The translations under genes were made by a program, and so were the position numbers. From Anaerocolumna sp. AGMB13020 (GTDB taxonomy: Bacteria > Bacillota > Clostridia > Lachnospirales > Lachnospiraceae), in the NCBI RefSeq assembly GCF_033100115.1, contig NZ_CP136910.1, forward strand, positions 434,001-498,000: a stretch of DNA of 64,000 nt, read 5' to 3'. Positions 1 through 8,306 of the stretch are shown piece by piece (within the stretch, counting starts at the first letter, position 1; each line of letters opens with the position of its first letter). Below the pieces are notes generated by a model. That model was given only the letters and a program-made list of their open reading frames with translations. It did no database searches and was not told where the DNA came from.

Positions 1-279
1 GCAGAGAGCTTCACCTCCAGAAAGAGTAAGCCCACCACCAGACCTCCTATAGTAAGGAAGGTCCTTCATAACCTCTTCCATTACTTCCTCTACGGTTACA
101 TCTTTCCCAATAACCTTCGGCTTTCCGTCCACAATCATGGTCTCAATCTCACGTTCCTGAGATTCCGGATTACAGCACCATCTGCATCTTAAATAACATC
201 CCTTCAAAAACACGATAGTCCGTATGCCGGGACCGTCATGAATGGAAAATCTCTGTATATCGAATATTCTTCCCGTCAT
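1..279 (-). CDS. Glycyl-radical enzyme activating enzyme (radical SAM), partial
   Basis: This is the N-terminal 93 codons of a radical SAM activase, cut by the window edge. It would install the glycyl radical on the dehydratase encoded just upstream in the same operon, using S-adenosylmethionine and a [4Fe-4S] cluster. The start reads [20 protein letters not shown], the typical opening of this family. It is followed by a CxxxCxxC cluster motif within [17 protein letters not shown] and by a LTLSGGEAL segment, the SAM-binding GGE motif. The ATG at 279 follows an AAAGGA ribosome binding site about 7 bases away. The gap to the dehydratase stop at 392 is about 110 bases, so the two are probably co-transcribed. 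The ferredoxin-like insert expected in these activases is not visible in the part shown. Confidence 0.93.
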   Translation of the reverse strand, partial: MTGRIFDIQRFSIHDGPGIRTIVFLKGCYLRCRWCCNPESQEREIETMIVDGKPKVIGKDVTVEEVMEEVMKDLPYYRRSGGGLTLSGGEALC

Positions 280-391
280 TATAATTCCTTTCGTGAATAT
301 CATTCTTTATTAGATATTCCTGAATCAACCTAATCCCTTTTTTACGGAATGTCCTGCTTTTTTCTTCTTTTACAAGCATCTGCTTATCTCT

Positions 392-2980
392 TTATCCCGG
401 AAATCCCTGTTCCGTTCTGGCAATAATATCATCCTGCAGCGACCTGGACAAAGTCGTAAATAACGCACTGTAACCAGCAACTCTGACTACCAGGTTTTTA
501 TAGTTTTCAGGATGCTTTTGTGCATCTACCAGGGTATCACGGCTAACTACGTTGAACTGCATGTGACTTCCCTTCTGGTCAAAATATGCTCTTATCAGTG
601 AGATAAAGTTATCAATTCCTCTGACACCGCTAAGAGCAGAGGGATGGAATTTCTGATTGAATAAAGTACCATTAGAGGCTATAAAATGATCAAGCTTTGC
701 CACCGAGTTAGCTGCTGCCGTAGGTCCGTGAGTATCTCTTCCGGATGCCGGGGATACACCATCGGCAATCGGCGTACAGCTTAATCTTCCATCAGGAGTA
801 GCTCCGGTCTGAGCTCCTAAAGGTACATTGGCCGATACAGGATATAATCCGGCCTGATAAGAACCACCTCTGGGATTCTTATAATTCTCCATGGGTTTCG
901 TATAGGTATAGGCTATTTCCCTGGCAAAAAGATCCACATCTTCTATATCGTTACCAAACTTTGGAAGCTCGTTTATGTCATTTAACAGTTGTTCCCATCT
1001 GTTTTCCTGGGTGCTTGAAACTCCGTCCTTTAAAGCAACAGCGAGGATGTCTTTTATCTCTTTTTCTCCTACCTTGACTCCCTGTTCCAGCAGTTTCCTC
1101 ACAACAGCTTTTGTTGTTTCTTCTGCTTTTAAGGCGGATATTTTTACTGCTTCTGAAGAGGATATTTCATGTCCAAAATTGCTCTCCATAGCATTTTTGA
1201 AATCAAGAAGCGTATATTTCTTTTGCTCGAATACCAGTTTCTTAATTGCATAAAGTGCATCCGTCATATTGGCGATACCAAAACCTTGCGGTCCGGTAAA
1301 GTTATAGATGGCTCCGCCTTCCTGTACACTTTTTCCTCTTCCGATACAATCCTCCACCATGGAAGAAAGATAAGGCAGGGGGCACCTTTCACAATGTGCA
1401 AGATCAATGGAATTATCTGCATTGACCAGCAGCTCTATCATATAATTCATTTGCTTTTTATAAGCTTCAAAGAGTTCCTCAAAAGAGCTCATCTCTTCTA
1501 CTTCACCGGTTGGAACGCCCACCATTACTCCATTGTCTCTACCGTTATGAAAGGTAAATTCCAAAGGACGTAACATATTAAAGAAAGCAGCATCATGCCA
1601 ACCATCAGTCTTGCCAGCCTTTTGTGGTTCCACACAACCAATGATATTGTATTCTCTGGCATCTGCGAGAGTCAGCCCTCTGTTTACCAGGGAAGGAATC
1701 ACAACTTCATCATTATAGTAAGCCGGAAGTCCAATCCCCGTTCTAGTAAGCTTTGCTGCTTTTACCAGAAACTCGTGAGGTGTTTTATTCCATACCCTTA
1801 CGGACAACGATGGCTGAGGGAGCATTACATGCATGGAGGCCTCTATGCTCATATAGGAAAGATCATTGGTCACATCAATGCCTTCTCTGTTTTGACCACC
1901 TGCTATAAGGTTTTGAAAAAGGCTGTATCCTGCAAATCCTTCTGCAGAAGCCGCATCTCTAACTTTATTCAGATCATTTAACTTGACCCAGATGCAATCC
2001 ATCAGTTCCTGGGCAAAGTCTATGGTTATTTTCTCTTCTTTCAAATCCTTTTCATAATATGGATACATATATTGATCGAATCTTCCAGGGGATATGGAAT
2101 GTCCGCTTGATTCCACCTGCAAAAGCATTTGAACAAACCAGAAGGACTGGCAGGCTTCATAAAAGGAAGTAGCACTGTATCTTGGCACTCTGCTGCAGTT
2201 TTTAGCTATCTGAAGCAATTCTTCTTTTCTCTTTAGATCCTCGCAGGCTGCTGCTTCTTCCTTTGCCAGTACAGCATAACGTTCGGCATAGAGACAGGCA
2301 GCTTCACAGCTTAAAATAACAGCTTTTAAAAATTCACTGCGTTTTCCGTAATCCATATCGGAGACTTTAAGCTCAGCCAGCGCTTTAACCGCTTCTCCTT
2401 TAATTCCTTCATAACCCTTTTCCAATACTTTCTCATAAGCTACTGTAACGTGACCAACCCCATTATAGAAATAGTTTCCGGGGGTAAAAACATTATGTTC
2501 CATGGCAAGCTTTGTTTCCGGTGCCATATAAGAGGTTGCCAGCTCACTGGTTGTTTTGCCCTCCCAGTATGTATAAACCTTTCTTAAGGTTTCTTTTGTA
2601 TCTTCCGTAATATAGAAAGGATCGGCACTTCTCTTCTCAATTGTATCAAATTCTTCCAGCAGCCACTGATAGGAGAACTCAGGAAAGACCTGACAGCCCC
2701 TTGGTGCCTTGGTAGCGCTACCAGCTATCAGCTCTAAAGGACGTATGGTAATGGGAATATTCTTTAATATATGATAAAAAGCTTTGGCTCTTCTTCTGAT
2801 AATCGGTTCTCCTTCGGTACTTTTATAGCTTTCCGTAAGAAGAACTGCTCTGTCAGCTTCAATTTCCGGCATAGAGGCATATAAATTCTCTATGAGCATT
2901 GAAATACGGGGGCTTTTTACAATTTCTTTTGAAGGATGAAAGCCTTCTCTATCCTTTACATTAATCATGCCAATACCCAT
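392..2980 (-). CDS. Glycyl radical enzyme, probable B12-independent propanediol dehydratase
   Basis: This is an 862-residue member of the pyruvate formate-lyase/diol dehydratase superfamily. Visible catalytic elements are the thiyl cysteine and partner glutamate in IIGCVEPQ (Cys449, Glu451) and the C-terminal glycyl loop RVAGYSALF with the radical glycine near residue 836, followed by QDDIIARTE. GCVEP marks the dehydratase/lyase side of the family rather than pyruvate formate-lyase. The microcompartment genes, PduL/PduP-type enzymes, aldolase and nearby rhamnose genes point to 1,2-propanediol to propionaldehyde. Glycerol as substrate is not excluded, and choline or hydroxyproline is unlikely from context. 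The first ~28 residues precede the usual family start. The nearest good ribosome binding site (AAAGGATAGG) lies 33 or more bases upstream, beyond a hairpin. Confidence 0.88.
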   Translation of the reverse strand: MGIGMINVKDREGFHPSKEIVKSPRISMLIENLYASMPEIEADRAVLLTESYKSTEGEPIIRRRAKAFYHILKNIPITIRPLELIAGSATKAPRGCQVFPEFSYQWLLEEFDTIEKRSADPFYITEDTKETLRKVYTYWEGKTTSELATSYMAPETKLAMEHNVFTPGNYFYNGVGHVTVAYEKVLEKGYEGIKGEAVKALAELKVSDMDYGKRSEFLKAVILSCEAACLYAERYAVLAKEEAAACEDLKRKEELLQIAKNCSRVPRYSATSFYEACQSFWFVQMLLQVESSGHSISPGRFDQYMYPYYEKDLKEEKITIDFAQELMDCIWVKLNDLNKVRDAASAEGFAGYSLFQNLIAGGQNREGIDVTNDLSYMSIEASMHVMLPQPSLSVRVWNKTPHEFLVKAAKLTRTGIGLPAYYNDEVVIPSLVNRGLTLADAREYNIIGCVEPQKAGKTDGWHDAAFFNMLRPLEFTFHNGRDNGVMVGVPTGEVEEMSSFEELFEAYKKQMNYMIELLVNADNSIDLAHCERCPLPYLSSMVEDCIGRGKSVQEGGAIYNFTGPQGFGIANMTDALYAIKKLVFEQKKYTLLDFKNAMESNFGHEISSSEAVKISALKAEETTKAVVRKLLEQGVKVGEKEIKDILAVALKDGVSSTQENRWEQLLNDINELPKFGNDIEDVDLFAREIAYTYTKPMENYKNPRGGSYQAGLYPVSANVPLGAQTGATPDGRLSCTPIADGVSPASGRDTHGPTAAANSVAKLDHFIASNGTLFNQKFHPSALSGVRGIDNFISLIRAYFDQKGSHMQFNVVSRDTLVDAQKHPENYKNLVVRVAGYSALFTTLSRSLQDDIIARTEQGFPG

Positions 2981-3026
2981 TGCTTACTGCCTAACAGGCA
3001 GACATAGCAAGCAACCTATCCTTTCT
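2981..3026 (-). promoter_or_regulatory. Hairpin and 4-codon micro-ORF between RBS and dehydratase start
   Basis: On the minus strand the sequence AAAGGATAGG is followed 9 bases later by ATG TCT GCC TGT TAG, a four-codon frame (3005 down to 2991). The frame overlaps a perfect 6-bp stem with a 3-base loop, CTGCCT-GTT-AGGCAG (2987-3001). The annotated ATG at 2980 comes 6 bases after the hairpin and has no close ribosome binding site of its own. This could be a translational control element by re-initiation after the micro-ORF. That function is inference; the sequence layout is directly visible. Confidence 0.4.
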
Positions 3027-3240
3027 ATATTGTTCCTATAATACCTAATTGACTTCCTTATCTGTACAGTATCCTTATCTCATTGCAGGATTCTGATTCG
3101 AGTAAAATCCCTTGCGTATTTTTATTACTTTCTATTTGATAAACTGTAATTCTAATCTGTTATCGTAGATTTCAATAATTCCTTAAAAACAATTAGGATG
3201 TTTTTTCATATCTGATTTTTTAGAAGGTAATTACAGTGTT

Positions 3241-4002
3241 TTATTCATATTTTAATGATATCTTCGTTGACTGAAATACCTGTTTCCAGGTATCTGCAGG
3301 TTCTTTGTCTGTAATAACATAATCCAGATTGTCCAGTCCGCCGATACGGGTAAAGGATATCTTATCAAATTTAGAGGAGTCAGCAGCAAGTATCCTGGTA
3401 CTGGCTGATTCCAGCATCAGTTTCTTGATCTGGGCTTCCATTTCATTGGAATCAGTTATTCCCCGTTCCATATCAAGGCCTTTGCAAGAAATGACCGCTT
3501 TATCCACATGGTAATTCTCCAGCATTTTTTCTGCCTGATAACCCACCAGCGAAAGTGAACCTTCCTTCAGCATTCCACCGGTAGATAGCACTTTCCACCC
3601 TGCCATTTCGGATAATTCGAGAAGGATTTCAATGGAATTGGTAATCAAAGTGATATTCTTTTTGTTTTTGAGATGTTTTGCTGCATAGACAGCAGTAGAA
3701 CTGGCATCCATCATTATGTGATCCCCGTCCTCGATCATAGAGCATATAATATCTGCAATGTATTCCTTATTGGATACATTGGCTTTTTTTCTTACAGTAA
3801 AAGGTAGGTCTACATTAAAACTTTCATTTAGAATAGCTCCTCCATAAGTTTTTCTGGCAAAACCTTCTTTTTCAAGCTTTTCCAGATCCCTTCTTATGGT
3901 TTCCTCTGTCACTTCAAAAACTGAACTCAAATCACTTACCACAACTCTCTTATCCCTCTGCAATATCTCTAATATCTGATTTCTTCTTTCTATTGCAAGC
4001 AT
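3241..4002 (-). CDS. DeoR-family transcriptional regulator
   Basis: This 253-residue protein has the DeoR layout. An N-terminal winged helix-turn-helix (residues ~1-57, ERRNQILEILQRDKRVVVSDL and EETIRRDLEKLEKEGFARKTYGGA, the family signature) precedes a C-terminal sugar-phosphate-sensing DeoRC domain with the typical TLITNSIEILLEL and STGG segments. Effectors of this family are usually phosphorylated sugars, so rhamnulose-1-P or fuculose-1-P is a reasonable guess. It sits between the shell/enzyme block and the dehydratase gene, in the same direction, and probably controls the locus. The 22-bp twin operators at the main promoter and the inverted repeat at 4140-4171 are candidate binding sites. 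Target and effector are inferred. Confidence 0.88.
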   Translation of the reverse strand: MLAIERRNQILEILQRDKRVVVSDLSSVFEVTEETIRRDLEKLEKEGFARKTYGGAILNESFNVDLPFTVRKKANVSNKEYIADIICSMIEDGDHIMMDASSTAVYAAKHLKNKKNITLITNSIEILLELSEMAGWKVLSTGGMLKEGSLSLVGYQAEKMLENYHVDKAVISCKGLDMERGITDSNEMEAQIKKLMLESASTRILAADSSKFDKISFTRIGGLDNLDYVITDKEPADTWKQVFQSTKISLKYE

Positions 4003-4086
4003 TGTCTCTACCTACTCTCTTTTATAGTTAGCCCCTCTAATCTTTACTTGACGATTAAATGGTGTTTTGACACCAAAGTAACATCT

Positions 4087-4137
4087 GTTAAAGTTCCGGG
4101 GATGTGAAAGCTCATTCTCTTTCACTCTAGCATCTTT
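4087..4137. repeat. Dispersed palindromic element, copy A
   Basis: This intergenic stretch contains a perfect GTGAAAG / CTTTCAC stem (4104-4110, 4119-4125) with an 8-base loop. It is about 78% identical over ~50 bases to 8623-8672 in the same operon and in the same orientation. Both copies begin with a GTYAAA-TCCGGG segment and end in a CTTT-containing tail. It lies upstream of the DeoR gene. The identity was counted by eye. Confidence 0.6.
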
Positions 4138-4139
4138 GG

Positions 4140-4171
4140 TATTATAAGAGTTTTGTATCTTTCTTATAATA
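4140..4171. promoter_or_regulatory. 10-bp perfect inverted repeat upstream of deoR-type gene
   Basis: TATTATAAGA (4140-4149) and TCTTATAATA (4162-4171) form a perfect inverted repeat with a 12-base spacer. The half-site centres are 22 bases apart, about two helical turns, which suits a dimeric repressor. It is ~140 bases upstream of the DeoR start. It could be an autoregulatory operator or a weak hairpin. No matching copy was found at the main operon promoter. Confidence 0.4.
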
Positions 4172-4285
4172 AGGATGCCGGCATTTTATAACACTGCCTT
4201 TTATTGGTATTTTAATAGAATTTTTTGATAAGTTCTATTATAAACAAGTTCATAAGATGTTGTAAAGTAACTGTTACGTTCTTTC

Positions 4286-4527
4286 TTTTGAAGTACTGTC
4301 CGCAGTTCCTTTGAAAGTTCTGTGTTGCTTCTTCTAAATCTCTGTATTTTTCAGTTCAGTATTTTTTTAAATTCTTTATTGTTTTTCGAATTATATTTTA
4401 TTCTTTTCGAATTCATTGTCGCGTTTTCAAATTCTGTGTTGTACTTTTCAATTTTTGTTCGTACTTATCAAATACTGTGTTGTTCTTTTCGAATTCTGTG
4501 TCATTCTTTTAAAGGCTGTGCTATTTC
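4286..4527. repeat. Degenerate 21-bp tandem repeat array
   Basis: Read on the minus strand, the gap between the PduT-like gene and the DeoR gene consists of about a dozen imperfect units. Most are 20-21 bases, with a core ACAACACAG followed by an AATTTGAAAA tail (A/T-rich positions vary, AATTCGAAAA also occurs). The best-preserved units lie at 4423-4527 and the array decays toward 4286. The flanking units are 15-23 bases, so register slips. No open frame runs through it. A 21-base period equals seven codons or two DNA turns, so it may be a dead heptad-repeat coding segment or a phased binding array. Confidence 0.6.
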
Positions 4528-4613
4528 TTGACAGTACCGAAGTTTTATCTCTAAGTAAGAAGGTACCATTATCAATAAATTGCAAAGTAAAAATATAAAC
4601 TACAAAATATCTG

Positions 4614-5162
4614 CTATATAATACTCTCACACAGCTTTCTGTCAGGATTTGCAATAATTGCAGAATCAAGCAGCATTGCTGATTCACTGACTGCCGCTTT
4701 AGCTTTGTCAATGGCGGCTTCTACTGCTGCAATCTCACCGGTTAACAACATATAGGATTTTCCGCACATCCCTCTTGCAATTCTTAGTTCAATCAGTGTA
4801 ACCTCTGCAGATTTTGCCGCTTCATCTGCTGCCACTATTATAGAAGCGGCGGAAAAGGTCTCAAGAACCCCTAGTGCCTTTATACTTTCTATTGAAGCTG
4901 CTCCATAAATGGCGGCAAATATGGAATCATGAGGATTTCCAAGTATGAAACTGTCAATTAAGTGTTCCCTGTATTTAAGCCTGGCAGCTTCAATAGAAGC
5001 TTTCACTGCAGAAAGTTCACCTTTTAACAGGATTATATATTTACCGGGACATACCGTCTGAGCTTCCAGAATCTCAACCTGCGCTGTTTTTAACATGGTA
5101 TCTGCGGCAAGAAGTCCCGTGGATACTGTCTTGTATTCTACCATTCCGATTGCCTTGCTCAT
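4614..5162 (-). CDS. pduT: Trimeric tandem-BMC shell protein, PduT-like with Fe-S cysteine
   Basis: This 182-residue protein has two BMC domains in tandem: residues ~1-90 starting KAIGMVEYKTVSTGLLAAD, and ~92-180 starting ALGVLETFSAASIIVAADE. It would form a pseudohexameric trimer in the microcompartment shell. Cys38 in TVCPGKYI is at the position where PduT ligates a [4Fe-4S] cluster in the central pore, so electron transfer across the shell is likely. A second Cys-Gly-Lys motif (MCGKSY) occupies the equivalent loop of domain 2. It starts 5 bases after the PduS gene, its presumed redox partner, with an AGAGGA ribosome binding site. It is the last gene before the 611-bp gap. Confidence 0.92.
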   Translation of the reverse strand: MSKAIGMVEYKTVSTGLLAADTMLKTAQVEILEAQTVCPGKYIILLKGELSAVKASIEAARLKYREHLIDSFILGNPHDSIFAAIYGAASIESIKALGVLETFSAASIIVAADEAAKSAEVTLIELRIARGMCGKSYMLLTGEIAAVEAAIDKAKAAVSESAMLLDSAIIANPDRKLCESII

Positions 5163-5167
5163 AGCGT

Positions 5168-6520
5168 TTACATCCTCTCATTACTGTTTCGTATTATTAT
5201 GTAATCCTCTGTTATTTCAATTACCTCACCATTTATGGAAGAATGGATCGGCAAGGAAAGCTTATCATCTGCTGCCTCAGCAATCTTACTGCCAAATATA
5301 ACTGTATCACCTTTCTTTACCTTCGCTACCGCTTTTACTCCAATGTGCTGAGCAAGCTTTATCTTAACCTGGTTCGTTTGTAGCAGGGTATCCACCAAAG
5401 GTGCTTCTTGGTTATACTCTGTTAATCCGATTCTTGCTGTAAGCCTCTCCATAGGAACTTTCCGGTATTCTCTTAAAGATAAGGGCTCTTTGTATTTTAC
5501 TTCTTTATCCGGTGTAACACCTTTGCCCCTTAGCCCATTCTTATACTGGGTTATCAGCCTTCTGGGAGACAGATCCTGTGGACAGGCATATAGCTCACAG
5601 ATACCGCAGGAACAGCAATAAAAAGTATGAAGAAAGGGACTCAGATCCTGATGCACAGCACCGACACCACTTGTGGCCGACCGCATAAACAAATGAGGTG
5701 TTATGGGGTGACCAAGGAGATTCCTGGGACATAAATCGGTGCACATTTCGCATTGACAGCATACAGACATTGCCCGCTTCATATCAACGGAAACATCGGA
5801 GAGCATTCTCTGAACCAGTTTATGGTTTCTGTCCAATACAAGGATAGCATTAGTGGTCTTAGTAACACAGTCATAAGAAGAAACCACCCTGCCGGTCATA
5901 GGCCCACCCATAATAAAGACCGGAGATTTTACTGTTATCCCTCCTGCTGCCTGAATGACTTCTCTTACTTCCATACCGACAGGTGCTAATACTGTCTTGG
6001 GAGCAGTAACTTCTCCGGCTATGGTAAGATACTTTGCATTCACCGGCCCATTGTTTTTTAACGCCTTATGAATATTGAAAATTGTTTCAACATTAAATAC
6101 AGCAACACCCTTCTGAATAGGAAGTCCACCAGGCGGGATTGTTATACCAAGGGTTTCATGTATCAGTACTACTTCATCTCCCATGGGATAAACTTCCGGA
6201 AGAAGTTTTACTTCAATTTTGGGATAAGAGTGCCGGTTAGCCTGTAACGCCTCAACTGTCCCTTTATACGCTTCCTTCACGGCAATTATTGTTCTCTTCG
6301 CCTCCAAAACCTCTCCTATCAAAGCAAAGGTTTCCATGATTTCATAAGCATATTTTTCAAGGAGCTGTCTATGCACCTTTAGCAAAGGTTCACATTCTGC
6401 ACAGTTTAACAGGATTGCCTCTGCCCGTTTATCAAGTTTGGCATAGGTAGGAAAACCTGCTCCGCCTGCGCCTGCCACTCCATGCTCTTTTACAATACCG
6501 ATAAGTTCCTGTATTTCCAT
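5168..6520 (-). CDS. pduS: PduS-like RnfC-type flavo-iron-sulfur protein
   Basis: This 450-residue protein resembles RnfC/PduS. It has an N-terminal glycine-rich nucleotide/flavin region (HGVAGAGGAGFPTYAKL), a middle SLBB-like segment, and two [4Fe-4S] motifs, CxxCxxCxxxCP in CCQCEMCTDLCP and CxxCxxCxxxxCP in CCSCGICELYACP. PduS-type proteins move electrons between NADH and shell-bound centres. In B12 systems they serve cobalamin reduction, but with a glycyl radical dehydratase the likely job is cofactor recycling or exporting electrons through the PduT-like shell protein next to it. It begins 7 bases after the vertex-protein gene, indicating tight translational coupling. The physiological electron donor and acceptor cannot be told from sequence. 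Confidence 0.9.
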   Translation of the reverse strand: MEIQELIGIVKEHGVAGAGGAGFPTYAKLDKRAEAILLNCAECEPLLKVHRQLLEKYAYEIMETFALIGEVLEAKRTIIAVKEAYKGTVEALQANRHSYPKIEVKLLPEVYPMGDEVVLIHETLGITIPPGGLPIQKGVAVFNVETIFNIHKALKNNGPVNAKYLTIAGEVTAPKTVLAPVGMEVREVIQAAGGITVKSPVFIMGGPMTGRVVSSYDCVTKTTNAILVLDRNHKLVQRMLSDVSVDMKRAMSVCCQCEMCTDLCPRNLLGHPITPHLFMRSATSGVGAVHQDLSPFLHTFYCCSCGICELYACPQDLSPRRLITQYKNGLRGKGVTPDKEVKYKEPLSLREYRKVPMERLTARIGLTEYNQEAPLVDTLLQTNQVKIKLAQHIGVKAVAKVKKGDTVIFGSKIAEAADDKLSLPIHSSINGEVIEITEDYIIIRNSNERM

Positions 6521-6527
6521 GCTGAAA

Positions 6528-6791
6528 TTACTCCAATCCGATTCCGTCGTCTACAATGCCTACAATAGCTGCATCCACCGGAGCACTTTCCATACGGCAT
6601 CCGATGCGGGCACCGCTGCCCTTTACCACCAGTACAACTTCCCCAATACCTGCTCCTACATTATCAATGGCTACGAATCTTCCGCTTTCTTCCATTTTAT
6701 CAAAGGGTTCCACAATAAGGAACTTACAGCCTATGAGGTTCTCATTTTTTCTGGTTGCTACCAGGGAACCAACTACTTTGCCGACTATCAT
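6528..6791 (-). CDS. EutN/CcmL-type pentameric vertex protein
   Basis: This is an 87-residue BMC-P protein that would cap the vertices of the icosahedral shell. The opening MIVGKVVGSLVATRKNEN and the later AIDNVGAGIGEVVLVVKGSG are the family hallmarks. I chose the ATG at 6791 because GGGAG lies five bases upstream and the protein then begins exactly where the family begins. A longer frame reaching 6839 would place 16 unrelated residues ahead of it. The leader carries a 14-base stretch identical to the leader of the BMC-H gene ending at 8307. Confidence 0.92.
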   Translation of the reverse strand: MIVGKVVGSLVATRKNENLIGCKFLIVEPFDKMEESGRFVAIDNVGAGIGEVVLVVKGSGARIGCRMESAPVDAAIVGIVDDGIGLE

Positions 6792-6914
6792 ACAAACTCC
6801 CATCTGCGTGCTTTCACACACGAACAAATCAGGATGCAACCTCTTTCCAGGATAATAGGGTATATTATTCTTGCTTCTATCATACCCCAGCCTGATTTGA
6901 TATTCCTGACCGTC

Positions 6915-7556
6915 TTACTTTATGATTATTGCAGTATCGCCTGTTGCGATACCAGCTGCATTTGCTTCATCTGTGTCAATATGCATTTCCAGCGTATAAC
7001 TTGCATCTACTCTGATTGTCACATGATTAAAGGTTGTTCCTCTTTCATTATCTGCTTTCACAGATACCACCTGACCATTTACAACTCCGGCGGCTTTTGC
7101 ATCAGTGGGAGCCATATGGATATGGCGTTTGGCAACGATACAGCCCTCCTCCAGATAAACAGCACCTTTCGGTCCAACAATAGAAATCGGTGCAGAACCT
7201 TTTATATCACCGGATTCTTTAATTGGTGCTTTGATTCCCAGTTTGATAGCATCGGTTTTTGATATTTCTACCTGGGACATTTTCCTGACAGGTCCTAATA
7301 TTCTTACATTTTCCATTGCTCTTAGTTTGTAACCCACAATGGTAACCAGCTCATTTGAGGCATACTGTCCACCCATAAGTTCCTTCTTCTTTGTCAGCTC
7401 ATAACCTTTTCCAAAGAGTACCTCAACATGCTCCTGTGTCAGATGTACATGTCTTGCAGAAACACCAATTGGTACGGAATAGTCGTTCTCGGAATTATTT
7501 TCCTTCATTGCTTTTAATACCATAGCCGTTATTAATTCTACGTCTTTTTCTTCCAA
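6915..7556 (-). CDS. pduL: PduL-type phosphate propanoyltransferase
   Basis: This protein of about 213 residues is a PduL phosphotransacylase, converting propionyl-CoA plus phosphate to propionyl-phosphate and freeing CoA inside the compartment. The metal-binding motifs of the family are visible: ARHVHL near the N-terminus and KRHIHMAP in the second half. The first ~25 residues (EEKDVELITAMVLKAMKEN) form an amphipathic helix typical of encapsulation peptides. I favour the TTG at 7556, which sits five bases after AGGTGG. A GTG at 7565 overlaps that ribosome binding site and would add three residues. It lies between the shell genes and the vertex gene. Confidence 0.9.
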   Translation of the reverse strand: MEEKDVELITAMVLKAMKENNSENDYSVPIGVSARHVHLTQEHVEVLFGKGYELTKKKELMGGQYASNELVTIVGYKLRAMENVRILGPVRKMSQVEISKTDAIKLGIKAPIKESGDIKGSAPISIVGPKGAVYLEEGCIVAKRHIHMAPTDAKAAGVVNGQVVSVKADNERGTTFNHVTIRVDASYTLEMHIDTDEANAAGIATGDTAIIIK

Positions 7557-7691
7557 AGGATCCACCTGCTCTTTTAATGATTCGTGTTAAGGACAGGAGC
7601 CGATGTTATCAATGACATCTGCTCCTGTTACCCTGCATTTTTTCGTATACCTTACTGCTGCCGTTTCATTTTAAGTAATGGTTGGTTCCGA

Positions 7692-8291
7692 TTACTTTAA
7701 TGCAGGAAGAATTTTTTCAACATCTGTATGAGGTCTGGGAATTACGTGTGTTGCTACCAGTTCACCGAGTTTTGATGCACTGCTTGCACCAGATTCAACC
7801 GCTGCCTTAACTGCACCTACATCTCCTCTTACCATAACACTTACTAATCCGGATCCGATTTTCTCAGTTCCAACCAATGTAACATTAGCTGCTTTTAACA
7901 TTGCATCAGCTGCTTCGATTGCTGCTACTAAACCTCTTGTTTCTACCATTCCTAATGCTTCCTGTGCCATTTTGACCTCCCTTACAGCGGTTTCCGCTGT
8001 TTCATGATTGATTTTATTATTATTTTCTGTTTCCTTGCTTGTTCTTGCTTTTCCGGCTTCCTTTATATCAGTAGCATTGCTTTCTGCTGTTACCGCTTTA
8101 TCTGTTACAACAGTTGCTTTCGCATTCGCATCAGCTGTTTTTACTGTCTCAAACGCTTTTCCAACTTCAGCTGTATTACCAGTGTCAACTGTCGCTTTTA
8201 CTTCAGCTGCTCTGCCTGCCTTACGGCGGCTTCTGGACTTGTTCTTTTCTGATTTGATACCATTTTCTTCTGGTCTGTTTGTTTCTGCCAT
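7692..8291 (-). CDS. BMC-H shell protein with 107-residue N-terminal extension
   Basis: This frame encodes 199 residues. Residues 108-199 are a complete BMC-H hexamer subunit starting [14 protein letters not shown], nearly identical to the protein at 8760-9035. Residues 1-107 are low-complexity, rich in Ala, Thr, Lys, Glu and Asn, with no recognisable fold. Two starts are credible: ATG 8291 after AAGGGG, and the internal ATG at 7970, preceded five bases upstream by GGAGG. Two products, full length and a standard 92-residue subunit, are therefore likely. The extension may face the lumen or cytosol as a disordered tether. That role is inference. Confidence 0.88.
   Translation of the reverse strand: MAETNRPEENGIKSEKNKSRSRRKAGRAAEVKATVDTGNTAEVGKAFETVKTADANAKATVVTDKAVTAESNATDIKEAGKARTSKETENNNKINHETAETAVREVKMAQEALGMVETRGLVAAIEAADAMLKAANVTLVGTEKIGSGLVSVMVRGDVGAVKAAVESGASSASKLGELVATHVIPRPHTDVEKILPALK
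7968..7981 (-). promoter_or_regulatory. Internal ribosome binding site and start in extended BMC-H gene
   Basis: GGGAGG followed by TCAAA and ATG lies inside the longer frame, exactly at the junction between the extension and the canonical BMC domain. Its strength is comparable to that of the stand-alone BMC-H gene at 9035. Confidence 0.65.
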
Positions 8292-8306
8292 GACTACCCC
8301 TTATCT

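Noticed and set aside
392..2980. Pyruvate formate-lyase or choline trimethylamine-lyase identity
   Set aside because: The active site is GCVEP with a glutamate, as in dehydratases/lyases. The surrounding rhamnose, aldolase and PduL/PduP genes fit propanediol.
4286..4527. CRISPR array
   Set aside because: The units are contiguous and degenerate, with no unique spacers of constant length and no cas genes nearby.
4448..4711. Minus-strand 87-codon frame overlapping the end of the PduT-like gene and the 21-bp repeats
   Set aside because: It is out of frame with the shell gene, has no ribosome site, and its composition reflects the repeat array.
6519..7262. Long plus-strand open frame over pduL and the vertex gene
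   Set aside because: It is antisense to well-supported genes, is Cys/His/Tyr-rich without any domain, and has no ribosome binding site.
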